DNA of 64,000 bases, taken from positions 1-64,000 of the forward strand of contig FWCC01000022.1 in NCBI GenBank assembly GCA_900169235.1, written 5' to 3'. This DNA is from Zarea fungicola (taxonomy: Eukaryota; Ascomycota; Sordariomycetes; Hypocreales; Cordycipitaceae). Shown here piece after piece: positions 1 through 11,726 of this stretch; positions within the stretch are counted from its first letter, which is position 1; every line of letters begins with the position of its first letter. Below the pieces are notes generated by a model. That model was not told where the DNA came from. It did no database searches and saw nothing but the letters and a program-made list of their open reading frames with translations. The translations under genes were made by a program, and so were the position numbers.

Positions 1-205
1 GGTGGGGGCGTGGCACAAGTAAATGAAGACAAATACAAAAATAGTTTCGGAGTCGACCCACCGGCTCCCTCACTCATTTTGGGGATTCCAACTGGGACGC
101 TGATTATTATTCCCTGTAAAACCCACCTGGTTCAGCCACTGAAACTCAAATCCCTGCCAGAGGCTTTTGTGGCCAAATGACAAAGATTCCACACAGGCAA
201 GCACA

Positions 206-1207
206 TTATGCAAAAGGCAGCTCCTTGGGCGTGGATGAGCCGTCACATCCTGCGAAGCGCCACCAGTGCGCATTTACTCTCACGAACAACAGTCGTAGGA
301 TGACGGAGGCTATCCAGGGAATGGGCGGGAATGCAGACCAAATGCCGTTCTCGTATGTCTTGTCATGTAAGATGAATGCCGTCGGGAAAATATGTGTCTG
401 TATGCGGACAATGTGTCAGTAATTAGTTTCTTTTTCTTTCTTTTTTCATTTGTCTTGCGTAATTAGAGTAGAGTTGGTGTAATAACACCACAAGGTTTCG
501 TCTCAAAACTTACCCGGTATCGCTGCTCTGCCATCATCGCCTTTGCCTTGCCGCCAATTTCCTCCTCAAACCACTTTTTCCATGGAATTTTGTCATCCCA
601 CTTGTTCAGCTGGAGCAGCGTCTCAATCTCGCTCGCCAGGTGGTTGTTGAGGACGGGCATAAAGGAATCAATGAGGTCCTTGATCTTTGGCCCGTCATAC
701 GGCTCTTTGCCGTCTGCTACCGCTGAAATATGCCTCTCAAACTCCTCCAGACCGGCATTGAATTGCTCGTGCTCCGCGACGTTGCCGTCCATCAGCCCCG
801 GCGTTTCAGTCAGCTTGTTGATGCCAGGGAAGAAGGACTCCTCTTCTGCATGGTGGTGCTCGTGCACCAGCTCGCTCCAGCGGGCGGCAAAGTTGGCGAA
901 GTCAATCTTGTCCTTTTCCGTTCCCCTCTCACCGACGTTGATGCACTGCAGGTAGATTGCGTTGACGCCTCTAATAATGACGTTGTGAATAATGGTCATC
1001 TCGACCGCCATCGCCCTGGCTCCTGTGGCCCTATTTCCAATCTTTGATGCGATTGTTAGTTATTTTCCCACGCGAGCTCGTGCGCAGACCACATCGCATC
1101 AGTCTAACACTAGCAGTGGCTGAAAAAAAAAAACGTACTTCATCTCCAGAAACAGAGGCAGGAATGAGCTTGAATGGCCCATCGACCCAAGGTTTCTTGT
1201 CAGACAT
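206..1207 (-). CDS. Hemerythrin-like (HHE cation-binding) protein, 3 exons
   Basis: Exons 1139-1207, 514-1041 and 206-397 join in frame to 262 aa. Exon 1 starts MSDKKPWVDGPF; the first intron has a GTACGT donor and a CTAAC branch point, the second a GTAAGT donor and a CATACAG acceptor. The middle exon holds a helical HHE domain with His and Glu placed as in hemerythrin-like bundles (HNVIIRG, HEHHHAEEESFFP, EHEQF, NNHLASEIETL), expected to bind a di-iron centre. The last exon encodes LLxHDKTYExG-like and WRFAxCD-like segments that I associate with fungal members of this family, which supports the second splice. No signal peptide is visible, so it is probably cytosolic. Its substrate and role (oxygen, iron or NO handling) cannot be read from sequence. 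Stopping at the end of the middle reading frame (463) would miss the C-terminal exon. Confidence 0.85.
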
Positions 1208-2918
1208 TGCGAATTGTATTAGGTTTGGTATGTTCTGTTTGCTCCCCGACTGTGGCAGTACTTATTGACATGGGAGCGCCATGCTTTATAGTTACACATA
1301 CCCAATCAGCTATTCCTTGAACGGTCGGGTAATAGGTTTCACTGGTATGAGCTTAAACTCCTGGCATTGTCCTTGCCAGCCAGTCAAATTCCAGGCATTA
1401 CGATGTCGCCAGCCGTCGGATACGTGTCGCGAAGTACACTAGCAAGTCGCTTAACCCGTCTCAGTTGTAAACTTCGACATAGTGCTGACAACGGCACGCC
1501 ACTTCATTTGGTGCCCAATTTTATCCCGGAAGAAGCCCTGTCCCCATTCATTCCCACGCGTCCGCCACGAAGAAAGTTTCCAATTGGCTCTCTGAGCACA
1601 GGAAATGCTACAGTACAATCCTTCATGCCGAACGTGCTAGCTAGTGAATGGCTGACGCGAGCCGCGGCATCGGCTCGCGGCATTCTCTGCGCAGTGCGCA
1701 GTTCCCCTTACTCAGTAACCATAAGCACAGCCAGCGGGGATGACTCTTTGCCTGCCGCAAGGCTGTCGACTCAGCCCAAGTCTTCTCCACTCGGCAAGTC
1801 TTGGCTGAGCCAAATGAAGCTGCGTTTCATTTCTTGTAAGCTTTTCATGTCCCAGTCAAGTCTGGGTAAGTGGGGGTCTCTTTTGTGAGTGGTTTGCAAC
1901 TCTGAATCTCGCTGTGCAGCACGTGTCGTGTCGCCGATGCGCCAATACCCGGCTGTTGCTCCCCGGATTCTGAGTCAGCTTGGACGCGTCTGCTTCCAGT
2001 CTGATGACAAATGAATGATCCCGGCTTCCTCCAGCGAGATTGTAACATACAATATTCTCGCGGCAGTTGGCATGTTTGGGGCATCCAGTACCAGGCTTCC
2101 TAGCCGGCTTCTTTTCTACCAGGTAGCAGAGCTTGAGCGATATCCTTCCCCTAGCAGTGGCAATGACCTTGTAGACTGCGCCGTGGCCTGGGTGAGAGGC
2201 CGTCTGTGAAAGGCCGAATTCGGACTTTTCTCGCAATGATGCACGCTATACGGAGTACATGTACACGAAAATATTGTCTCATGTGAAATTGTACCTTAGT
2301 TATCCGTGCCTGAGTTATCCGTGGTTGATAACGGCGGAGTGGCGCTACTTGTTGCACGAGACTTGGGCTGAGCATAAATCGGCTCGGGGATGTAATCTCC
2401 CCGTGGTACAAAAATGGGGTATGTGCTTTGAGTTTTGTTCTTGTGGCACGAAATGATGAATTAGATCTGCGGAAGAAAGATATATATTAGGCTTTCGGTT
2501 GGGCTAATTAGAGCAGCGACAGCTATCAATGGTCTTGGTCGCCTTGTATGAGTCTGTCCTCTCCACAATACGTAATCCTGCCATTTATTCGAAATCCTCT
2601 TTACTTTAATTTTCGGGTTCCCAAGCGTAAACTCCACACTCGTCCTGGCCGTGACGGATTTCAACGCATCGCAGCGATCTCGATTTGATTTTATACATGG
2701 TAGATCTCGAACTTGGACCTCGTCCGCTGTGACAATAATGACCACCTTGGACGATACTCTACAACGGTGCTGCATCATATTACACTACACACCGAGTATG
2801 TGTATCATAATTTCGTCTCGGCTGCGGCGACATCCGTAAAAAAATACAATCCGTCCCGTGTGACAAACTGAAACTCGGAAAAAACTTCTATTTGACAGGG
2901 ACATGTTTAATTTGCCAG
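1208..2918. other. Intergenic, no convincing gene
   Basis: The open frames here (longest 173 codons, 1367-1888 +) show no domain, no splice logic and no start context that I can support. A GC-rich inverted repeat with perfect 9-base arms lies at 1656-1664 and 1671-1679, followed by a short TGCGCA palindrome cluster around 1688-1701. Otherwise I see nothing. Confidence 0.5.
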
Positions 2919-4146
2919 CTACGCTGAATCAAACACCCGCTTCTTCGGCTCGTATAGTTCCTCCAGATACACCTCCTCCTCTGACGTCAGTGTCCAATCC
3001 CCACGAGCGGCATCAAGATATTCAGTGAGCCGGTTAACGGAATGAACGCCTACCAAAGGAGCCGTGCCCTTTCCTCTCACCCAAACAAATGCCACCTGTG
3101 CCATTGTCCAACCTCGCTTTCGCGCAATTTCGTGTACTCGTTGAATCACTCGTCGATCGACGTCACTAATGGCATACGTTGGATCACCTAGTTCCATGGC
3201 CTGACGCGGCGACAGAGTATCGGCACCATCGGTCTCGTCTGGGGGCAGACGTGCCAAAGCACCCCGTGCGAGCGGAGACCAAGGCATGAGCCCGACCCCC
3301 GTATCCCGGCAAAAGAAGTTGAGTTCGTTATCGTCCTCCCTATTCAGCAAGTTGTAGTACGACTGCATGCTAACAAACCGAGTCAGGCCGTGTAGCTCGG
3401 CAACGTGCTGAAGCTGCGCAAACTCGACGGCGCGCATGGACGAGGCGCCAATGTATCGGACTTTGCCCGCCTGCACGAGGTCATGCAAGGCGACCATAAT
3501 CTGCAGAAACCATTAAAATAATGAAACCCTTATTTGAAGTGAGTATGTTTTCTTTGATACCTCTTTTTTGTCGACGTCGCGATCTAGGCGATGGATCTGG
3601 AGGACATCAATATAGTCCATCTGTAGCCGACGCAGGGACGCTTCCACCTGGTTGAAGATGGCGCTGCGAGATAGTCCGTAGTTATTCTGAAAGTCACGGT
3701 AGGTTGAGACGTCGAGGCCACGACCAATACGAGAGCTGCCAAACTCGGGGCGGTCATCCGTCAGCATGTGCACTTTGGTCATGACCACGACCTGGTGACG
3801 GGGTACATTATGCTCTCTGATGAAACGGCCGAGGATTCTCTCACTCTCGCCTACAAGCGCACACTTAGTGAGTGAAGAAATAAAAATAAAAATACCAAAT
3901 TAGCAAATGCAACTTACCGTTGGAGTACACGTTGGCTGTGTCAAAAGTTTGAATCCCAGCCTCCCAGGCGGCTTTCAAAATAGGCTCCGCCGCTTCGTAT
4001 GGGATTGCCCAATCAGCCCATTCTGGCGATCCATAACCCGCGCAGCCAAGGATAAACGGTGGCACACGAAGTCCTGATCTGCCAAGTCTGCGGTAAGGCA
4101 GTCTGGGGATGTCATTTAAGGATTCCGGCAGCTTGGAAGGGACCAT
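2919..4146 (-). CDS. Aldo/keto reductase, 3 exons
   Basis: Exons 3918-4146, 3561-3850 and 2919-3500 splice through GTAAGT/TTGTAG and GTATCA/CTGCAG junctions to a 366 aa protein of normal family length. The AKR tetrad is visible: Asp69 and Tyr74 in FDTANVYSNG, Lys in VVVMTK, His in LQIHRLD. Also present are YIGASSM, SMQSYYNLL, GLMPWSPLARG and a late LVGVHSVNR segment of the NADPH-binding C-terminus. It should reduce carbonyls with NADPH in the cytosol; it resembles the YakC/versiconal-reductase type of fungal AKR, but the substrate is unknown. A second, damaged AKR of the same type lies at 53190-54317. Upstream of the start is a 37-38 bp tandem repeat (4306-4391). Confidence 0.92.
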
Positions 4147-4305
4147 TGTTTAGTTGGATTTCATCCATTGCCAGATACAGAGAAGGCACTGCGAGCACTG
4201 GCTTTTTATAATTCTACATTTCCGTGAAAGTAATCGATTGCTCTGCTTCAATTCTGTCCCATAGCTGCGACTGAAGATGTCGTCGGCTGGGGACGACAGG
4301 CTGAC

Positions 4306-4391
4306 GGACGCTACGGGCGGAAAATACGGACTGGCTTTGCGGAGGATGCTACGGGCGGAAAATAGCACTGGCTTTGCGGAGGACGCTACGG
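4306..4391. repeat. Tandem repeat, 37-38 bp unit
   Basis: Two near-identical copies (4306-4343 and 4344-4380) plus an 11-base partial third copy. The unit begins GGACGCTACGGGCGG and ends GGCTTTGCGGA. It lies about 160 bp upstream of the AKR start. A frame is open across it, but I see no support for coding. Confidence 0.8.
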
Positions 4392-5286
4392 CACGCTACG
4401 GAGTGAACCTGAGGGGTGCTGGTATGAAGTGTGGATTGTTGTGTGGATTCGGAGTAGTTACAGAATAACTAGTTAACAAGATACAGATTGAATGCTTAAA
4501 CTGCCAGACCAACCCATCGTTTCTCCAACTTTAAGTCAGGATGTTGGAAATTCGGGTTAACGGTATAGATTAGACCTTGATTGCGGACTTGAAGATTATC
4601 TTGATAGTTTCTCTTGTCATGATCAAAGTTGGCAAGACTAGGGCCTTGCCTGAAATAAATCGTTTACTGGAAAACCTCCATGGCCATCTCTGCTCTTCCA
4701 GACAACCTTCCTAAACAGCCATTCTGGCGTCTGACTGGTAATACAAGGCCGTCATTGGCTCTCACATGAAGAGTCAGGATCCCTGAATCATACACCACAG
4801 GGCTAGACTCTTAATGGCAGCTATATGTCTATTACCATACTAAACTCAGTGGATGTCTCCGTAGTACATTAAGCATTACAGCTTACAGTGCATAGCTTCA
4901 ATCAAACATTGCCACACATCTTTATTCCATTGTACCGACCCCACCCTCTACGCAGGGTCACAATTGTCAAGCGTGTTTGATGCCGGCTGGGCAGAGAAAT
5001 GAAAATGTTATCTCGGCTCTAGAGCCATCGCAGGTCTGTTTGCTTCCGCAGAGCCGTACCTAGTGCTTACATGCTTTCAGTATTGATGTGAATATGGTTC
5101 TAATATGCGTATTAATACAATCCAGAAGGTGGTGGGGAGCCTTTTACAAAAAGCTATATAAAGGCAGGTTTGCGCAATAGATATCAGTGACAACATAGGT
5201 CTTATTCTTCATCAATCTCAAGCCATCAACGCACGTCTAAAACCACCAAAACCGCATTTAAATCTTTAAACACTTTTCATTTAAAA
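4392..5286. promoter_or_regulatory. Intergenic; TATA box before the secreted-protein gene
   Basis: No gene seen. A clear TATATAAA at 5155-5162, about 125 bases upstream of the ATG at 5287, followed by a C/A-rich leader with CAATCTCAAGCCATCAACG, looks like a core promoter for the + strand gene. Confidence 0.5.
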
Positions 5287-5853
5287 ATGTTGGCTAAATT
5301 TGCACCCATTCTGTTGCTGGTCACTTCTGTGATTGGGCGAGCACTGCCAGAAAGCGCCGAAACGGAGGAGCTCCTTGCCTGGCCGAACCCATCTGCCGAC
5401 CTCGGGGGTTGGCACTTTAATGTAACGAATCTTTCCAAGCGCTCGGGAGAGATGGTTACAACTCTACCTGACGGGAATGAATGTGACATCCGGGTCTCAG
5501 CTGGTTCAGGCACACAAGACTGGACGCCACAAGATTTTGCCAATCTTTATGGACATGCCGGAAATGTGTTGACCAGCTCCATTTCAAGGAACAATCGGGC
5601 TCAAGTCGGGCTCACGACCAGCTTCACCGATCACACAGGGCGCAGTCACCAAGTCGACTGCGAAGTTACTGTCACGGGAGCATCTCCTGTGTCAATTGCT
5701 GGTGCTTACCAAAACGTGGATCAGGCCCTAGTGGCAGCCGAGCATCTCGCGGACAGCAGCTGGACTGGATTGATTGGAACGGCTAGGAGCACATTGAGAA
5801 TCTTCTTTGGCAATGTTGTTGCTATTTCGATCGCTGTCAATGTCCTCAACTAA
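5287..5853 (+). CDS. Small secreted protein, unknown function
   Basis: Intronless 188 aa protein. The N-terminus (MLAKFAPILLLVTSVIGRALP) is a standard signal peptide with likely cleavage after IGRA, so the product is probably extracellular or in the wall. The mature part has a WHFNVTNLS segment with two N-glycosylation sequons, CDIRVS and VDCEV (two Cys, one possible disulfide), and ends in a hydrophobic stretch (IFFGNVVAISIAVNVLN) that could be a short membrane or GPI-type tail. I do not recognise the family. A TATA box and an A-rich ATG context support expression. A role as an effector-like or surface protein is only a guess from size and secretion. Confidence 0.75.
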   Translation: MLAKFAPILLLVTSVIGRALPESAETEELLAWPNPSADLGGWHFNVTNLSKRSGEMVTTLPDGNECDIRVSAGSGTQDWTPQDFANLYGHAGNVLTSSISRNNRAQVGLTTSFTDHTGRSHQVDCEVTVTGASPVSIAGAYQNVDQALVAAEHLADSSWTGLIGTARSTLRIFFGNVVAISIAVNVLN

Positions 5854-6654
5854 GTCTAAGGCTGCAGATGTGCAACTCATGTCGCCACGGCAGCAAGAGA
5901 GGTTTTCCTCTAGGAGCTCTAGTTTTTCCTCTCTTTTGTACACTATACTCTATCCTAGTGCGCTGTAGTGTATAATAAACAATTAACTATGCAAAATAGT
6001 TATAACTTATCGTAGGATATATACTACAGGCGTGCTAGAGGTGCTGCCCGACCAGGCCCATCGTCAGAAACGAATATCCCAACCGAATGGCTGGCCAAAG
6101 CTGCCACCGCCATACTAACAAACTCTCACCAGCTCGGTATCAGTACAGTGCCCATCTTCGTCTCCATTCCCTAGAAACTCTGCAGAATCATTCTAGGGCC
6201 GCAGTGTATCGTCCCCTACCGCTCTATTCACTCTCATGCTAGCGTTAGATACCTCGCCTTTTGTACTCTTCCTAGATGCAAATGACATGACTCAGTCACA
6301 TCTACCACCAATTGAAGATGATACTTGAGCTCGGCCCGAGCTTTCCAAAAATTCCCGACCAAGAGTTTTTCCAAGTCGAGCTCGGAAAGGCTCCTTGCCT
6401 ATGGCATCTTGTGGCTAATTGTAACAACCGCTGGTTGGAAGCTAGATATGCAGCCATCACACCTACATTCCTAGTATCGCTTCAATTGCCCTAACCTTTC
6501 CCGGGTGGGCTGACAGTATTATAGGCGTTTGTCGCAATTAGCTCTCACTTTTCTAGTGGTCTAACGCTTCATGTCGTGACCCACACAGCCTCATCCGTTC
6601 CCATGCAGGCGTTTCTTACTAACTAATTGTCAAAACTGTACCATCGCTGCGGTG
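5854..6654. other. Intergenic, no gene seen
   Basis: Terminator region of the secreted protein and upstream region of the zinc-cluster regulator. I found no supported coding frame. Confidence 0.5.
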
Positions 6655-8526
6655 ATGATAGCAATGATGAAGGGTAATGAGCAGCGCGCGCCCCAAGCGT
6701 GCCTTTCCTGCAGGCGACGAAAAGGCAAATGTGATAGAGTTCTCCCTTCATGCACATACTGTACCAGGTAACCAGGGCTCGCTGCTTCACCACCTCCCCG
6801 CCGCCTCTTAATCTACCCTTGGCTAACTTGAGCAATAATAATTGTAATAAAAATAGCAGAGCCCAGGCGTGCTACTACCAAAAGGCAAACAGTATTGGCT
6901 TCTTAGCCCCACTCAACGAACAGTCCCTCTCGGCTTTCTTCCTGGATCACAGGTATTTTGCGTCATCCCTGTCGAACCGTCCTCGTATGAGCCTCCCGCT
7001 CCCTCCCTATGTGCTGTCTGAGATTGGCGCCCGCGGTGAGCAGAGACGCACGGCCGTCCAGTATTTTTCCACGGTCCATCAATGGATGCCCATCATATCA
7101 AAGATGCGGTTCTTCAACCTGTTGATGAATACACCTGACCTCCAGCACACTGACGTGGGCATTCTTTCCCTCGTCATGAAATTAGTGACATGGACCCCAT
7201 CTGCGGACGGTCCGGACCCTCGCACCACCACGTACTTTGCGGCCAAGCAGCTGCTTTACACCAGCCATGCCGCGTCGGCTATGACGCTCCTGGCGCTGCA
7301 GGCCCATGTCCTCATGGCAGTGTATGAGATTGGCCACGCCATCTACCCCGCGGCGCACATTTCCGTTGGCGCATGCATTAATTATGCTGCTACATTGGGG
7401 CTAGGATGGACCCAAAGGACCTGTGAGGATAGCGACCTTTCATGGGTTGAGGTTGAGGAGCAGAGGCGAGTCTGGTGGGCCATTGTGATTCTCGACAGGT
7501 GTGTATGACGTGATGAACATCTCCGCCAGTCATGTCGTCTTGAATTATGACTGTTTGCGAGACCTATTCTAGATTCTCTGTACCATTACTGACACATAAT
7601 CTCGGACAGGTTTGTCTCTCTTGGGTGGCCGCAGCGCCCCATTGTATCCGAGGCACCGAGCATGGACGAAGCCCTGCCCATCGCCGATGAGGCCTTTGAC
7701 AATGAGGTATCCATCCACAAAAACCCGGACAGGCAGTGGAAACTCCAAGCTTACCTAAATAATTACAGGTAAAGACGCAGGCGTCCTCAATGACGGCTTC
7801 GGCACCATCCACCATCAACATGGGAAGATTTGCGCGTTTCGCCCAGGCCACGTACCTCCTCGACAGAGTCCTGCGGCATATTCAAGACGATACGCTTTCG
7901 AGTAGTGCTCGCGAGGAAGAAGCCATCCAGCTGGACAAGGCACTTGCCGCATTGATTACGTTTACAGCGAAAGAGACGAGAGGGAGATCAGTACATATTT
8001 GCTCTCAGGCTGCGCTATGTCAAAGGTTGGGATGAGTCGTCTTGCTCCATTTCATCGCGATTTCTCCACGAACTTGACACTAATTTTTTTTCACATAGTG
8101 CACTTGCTATCCTCCACGCTCCATACGCATCTTCGGATCTAGACGCCTCCAAGTACCGCAGATTGATAGCCAGGGAGGCCATGGACCGTATTTCGGAGGA
8201 CTGCTTGCACGAATCAAATCGGATAGTTCATGGAGCTGGGCTGTCGTCCGAGTTGATGTCCCCATTTTCTTGTCACTGGACCTATGAGGCCGCGCTCCAT
8301 TTAGAATGGGCTTCTAGAGACAAATCCGGATCTGACAAGGCCGGTAGTCGGGAGGTTTTACACACCGCGTTGACGCTGGGAGGCTCCAGATGGAGATTGG
8401 CAGGTAGGTAGCGCCATCTGGTCGCAACCTTTCCCGTGAGCCGAGCTGTGGCGACTAATGAATAAAGCAGAAGTTTATGCTAAAATGCTCGAGGCCCAAT
8501 TCGAAGCCGGCGCGTCACAAAAATGA
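6655..8526 (+). CDS. Zn2Cys6 fungal transcription factor, 6 exons
   Basis: Exons 6655-6767, 6857-7498, 7610-7706, 7769-8025, 8099-8403 and 8471-8526 keep frame across five short introns, giving 489 aa (485 if the ATG at 6667 is used; 6664 is a third option). The N-terminus has the zinc cluster ACLSCRRRKGKC then SCTYC and a final Cys after the first intron. Choosing the first acceptor (ending 6856) gives a six-residue last loop, as the motif requires. The middle region is the fungal-specific transcription factor domain (IAWAARN-free; contains RVWWAIVILDRFVSLGWPQRP, split by intron 2). It is a short member with no obvious extra domains. It would bind DNA in the nucleus; targets are unknown, and no cluster is directly linked to it. 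Confidence 0.88.
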
Positions 8527-8548
8527 AACACCCGCCAGGCTCAATCTA

Positions 8549-8639
8549 TGGTGATTCGTTTATTGAAGTCGCGACAGAAGAGTAGTGTCCCAGTGTCTGA
8601 TTTGCGGAATTTTGCTGCCGTGTAGCAATCAGAGGCATC
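8549..8639. repeat. Interspersed repeat, segment B copy 1
   Basis: About 90 bp matching 11370-11459 with many substitutions; shared cores include GAAGAGTAGTG, AGTGTCT, TGCTGCCGTG and AGAGGCATC. Just downstream of the zinc-cluster gene. Confidence 0.75.
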
Positions 8640-8725
8640 GCAGCAAGCATAACTACACACACCTTGGGCCCAGATAATGAAGTTTTTTCTTATAAAAAAA
8701 CAATCTTATTCCGCTATTTCGTTAT

Positions 8726-11223
8726 TTAATTAGAAACAGGTACAAAGGACCTACGAGGCTTGTCGTCTTGTACCTTCTGTGGAGGGTGCTGGTGGGTTTC
8801 GCTTATTTGCAAGAATAAACGTCGATGCAGCGGAAGAAAAATATACAGGAGAACAAGAGAGGTTTTGGTTCTTCTGTTCCCTTTAAAATAGTCGCCTAGC
8901 TGCGCAAGCGAGTAAAAATTATCGGGATTCATGTATGTGCGGTTCCCTTTTGGACATGTGTCACAGACATAAAAAAAGGTCGCCTGAGCAGCGACCAGCA
9001 CGTTCGAGCTGCGTCCATGGTCAGAGAACGATCAATACCTAGATGCTCAGCTCTGTTTAGTGCAATCATGCGCGTGGTGCTAGATATAATTTCAAGCCCC
9101 GTGTACAGAATTTCCGACGCGACTATACACCTATTAAGCTGGCTGCCTCAAGTGCCAACATTAAATATCAGCCTCGCCATCCTCATGCCATTGTTCCGGT
9201 CGATATCGAGAAAATCCCTCCAATCACTAAGCCCTATATGAAGCACTCTACATTCGTAATTGACCGAAATCGGTGCCTCCCGGTCTGCAAGCTTCAAGAC
9301 CCCCACAACGTGGCTTATTCCTACAACTGCGCCAACTATAATATGGGAAAGCGTAACGGCCACTTGAAACCATGCATTAAAAGTTGCCAACTTCAGGCTT
9401 TCCATAGAGTCCATATGGCCGAGACGTGTGTGGAGCACGCCAATACCATCTAGGAGAAAACTGAATGCAAAGCTAACACAAGGAATAACATTGAGAAAAC
9501 CAGTGACATAGTCATAGTCGAGTCGCCGAAAGTTGTAGTACTCCCCAACATTGCATATCTCCGCAGGAGAGCACATGGATGCATTCCCAGGAGCGGCTGC
9601 TATTTTTGCTCGAGGCACTGGTAATAGTTTTTATAGGGCACGGATGTAGTTTGGGAAATCAAATATAAGCTGACACCAAACTGAATCAAGGCGAGCACAT
9701 AAAGCATAATGACAAAGACTCGTCTAAGTCGTCCGTAGGAGTGGAAAGCGCATAGCAGTGGATGACGTCTTAATGATTGGGCGGTACGCCAAGTGAGCAC
9801 CCAGGAGAGATTTGATAGCGTGGTGAGGCTGACAGGAAGAAATCCTCCGGCGAGTACTGCACCAAAGTCTCTAAACCACCAAACAACAGACACCAGCGAA
9901 TACAACAGACTGAGCATCATGACAGTGCCCTTATCCTTGCACTGGCTGGGGTAATGCGCGTCAAATGACAATAGCAGTTTCCTAAAGTAGTAGGCTGTTG
10001 ACATGACAGTGATGCCAAGGAACCACCACTGAAGTAGATGCCCACGGACTAATACTTTGGACGGTATCGCTGATGGGGTAGCTTTGAAGTCTCGAAAACA
10101 CCAGACATGGTCGCACCAGCCCGATCTTTCGAATGAGAGTGCTTTCTGACACTCGTCTTGATCGTCTACATCGGTCGAACAGCGTTGAAACGTGTCAAGA
10201 TACGCCGTGCAGTTAATGCCCCCCAGAGGTTGGGCTGCACAGGCTTTGAATCGGCTGTTCTTGTACAGCTCGAACTGTTCATCTCCTGGCGATACTGAAT
10301 TAGGAGTGGCCATGAATAGGATTACAAATGAGAGGGCAGATGCTTGAAGACCGATGGTGAGCCAAAAGCTCACTTGTGCGAAAATCTTGAAAAAACGTGC
10401 GTGCTTGGTTCCATATAACGCAGGATGCACCATGTCCATGTTATCTTGATTAGCTGAAAACCACATTAGCCTTCTTTTCTTCCACATTTCTGATTCACTT
10501 GCCTTCCTCGAAATCAAAATGTTGTCGTGCGATGTGCTGCGGGAACGCCCGCCGTTGGCCGTCCTCAGAGATGTCTTGTCGAATTTCTCTATACATTATG
10601 CAACAAAGTGAATCGCTTAGCGTGCTAACGTATGGAGAATGCTCTTGCTGGAATGTAACAAAAGATATTGCTGGCCAGGCTGTAGAAGAACTCCACCGAG
10701 ACTTTCTATGTCCTGCGAGTCCTGCGAGTAGTGGTGGGTCAGGTGCATCACTCCCTGCTCGTTTTGACACCGGGGCTGGTGACCGACGTGGCCAGCTCCT
10801 TGTCCTACCAACAAATCATGTACCAGAGACCAGACCGCCTGACCCAAAGTCAAGGCTTGTGGCGCCGGTGGGATGCTGCCGTATCGAACGATTCGGCTCC
10901 CAACGATCATGATGGGTGCTATAGCCGGTACGCAAACCTGACCCAGTCCCTTTTCCATGTCTACGGCTCGGGCCGCTGTGGCGTGATGAATGGACTAGAG
11001 TAGAAGACCGGCCACATGGAGCGCTACACATGGCGCCAGTCAGTTGCCTCGTTGGGGGAATTACAGAAAAGCAATGGTCGTGACGGGACATCTCCGGGTG
11101 AGGGATAAATCCAGCAGCTAACATCAGTCTATGTACGTCTTGTATAGTGGCATTTGGCATGTAGGTCAAGTTGGCTAGCACTGAGAGAAGGATGAGGAAT
11201 AACAACGTTAACGGGCAACGCAC
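8726..11223 (-). CDS. Polytopic membrane protein, 5 or more exons, possibly broken
   Basis: Exons 11065-11223, 10809-10994, 10630-10705 and 9600-10588 join in frame. The start has a hydrophobic leader (MRCPLTLLFLILLSVLANLT), followed by a short soluble part and several membrane spans (for example SFWLTIGLQASALSFVILFM, GHLLQWWFLGITVMS, MLYVLALIQFGVSLYLI). An extracellular-type loop carries several Cys (FKACAAQPLGGINC, CSTDVDDQDEC, WCDHVWC). The frame stops at 9600 (TAG), yet the other frame from 9618 continues the same kind of protein (EYYNFRRLDYDYV, then SHIIVGAVVGISHVVGV). One extra base in the T5 run at 9603-9607 would join them. A further in-frame TGA at 9148 and a separate C-terminal-like frame (8726-9001) suggest more damage or unseen introns. 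Family not recognised. The 3' structure is uncertain. Confidence 0.6.
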
Positions 11224-11226
11224 TCG

Positions 11227-11459
11227 GCCGTGCCAACTAATAGCAAGGGTAAAAATAAGAGTTAATTAGAACTAGAATATCTTTAAATACTATAATTCCT
11301 ATTAATTTTTCTCTATTTATTTTATTTCTAAGAAATTCTTTTTACTACATTTATTAGCATTCCCCTCTGTGGTAATTCCTTCATTGTAGTCGGAACGGAA
11401 GAGTAGTGTTTTAGTGTCTAATTGCAGAATTCTGCTGCCGTGAAGCAATGAGAGGCATC
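11227..11459. repeat. Interspersed repeat, segments A+B (fullest copy)
   Basis: Segment A (11227-11370) matches 13124-13265; segment B (11370-11459) matches 8549-8639. This copy is richer in A/T, with many C-to-T and G-to-A differences. It lies directly upstream of the membrane-protein start. Confidence 0.75.
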
Positions 11460-11551
11460 CCTACTACCATTACTACGGCGCTGGAAAGAGCCTTAATTGA
11501 CTCGCTGATTCGCAGGTTGCGTCAACAGCCTCCATGGCGGCGATTGACATT

Positions 11552-11614
11552 AGGATGAACAGGATGAACAGGATGAACAGGATGAACAGGATGAACAGGA
11601 TGAACAGGATAAAC
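11552..11614. repeat. 9-bp tandem repeat, 7 copies
   Basis: Unit AGGATGAAC, six perfect copies and one with G to A (AGGATAAAC). It is intergenic, between the membrane-protein start and the 3' end of the F-box/ankyrin gene. Confidence 0.9.
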
Positions 11615-11726
11615 AGCGTTAATTTGCTCAATAGCCTTCATTTACTTAATAAAGCCCCAAAACATCCAGGCACATGAATGTATGGCATGTGTTGACAAAA
11701 CACACATTAAACTCGTAGCAAAAACG

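Noticed and set aside
463..1011. Hemerythrin gene read as a single exon
   Set aside because: It lacks the 5' exon at 1139-1207 and the conserved C-terminal exon at 206-397; both splice in frame.
1367..1888. 173-codon open frame (+)
   Set aside because: No domain, no start context, composition of random sequence; both strands open nearby.
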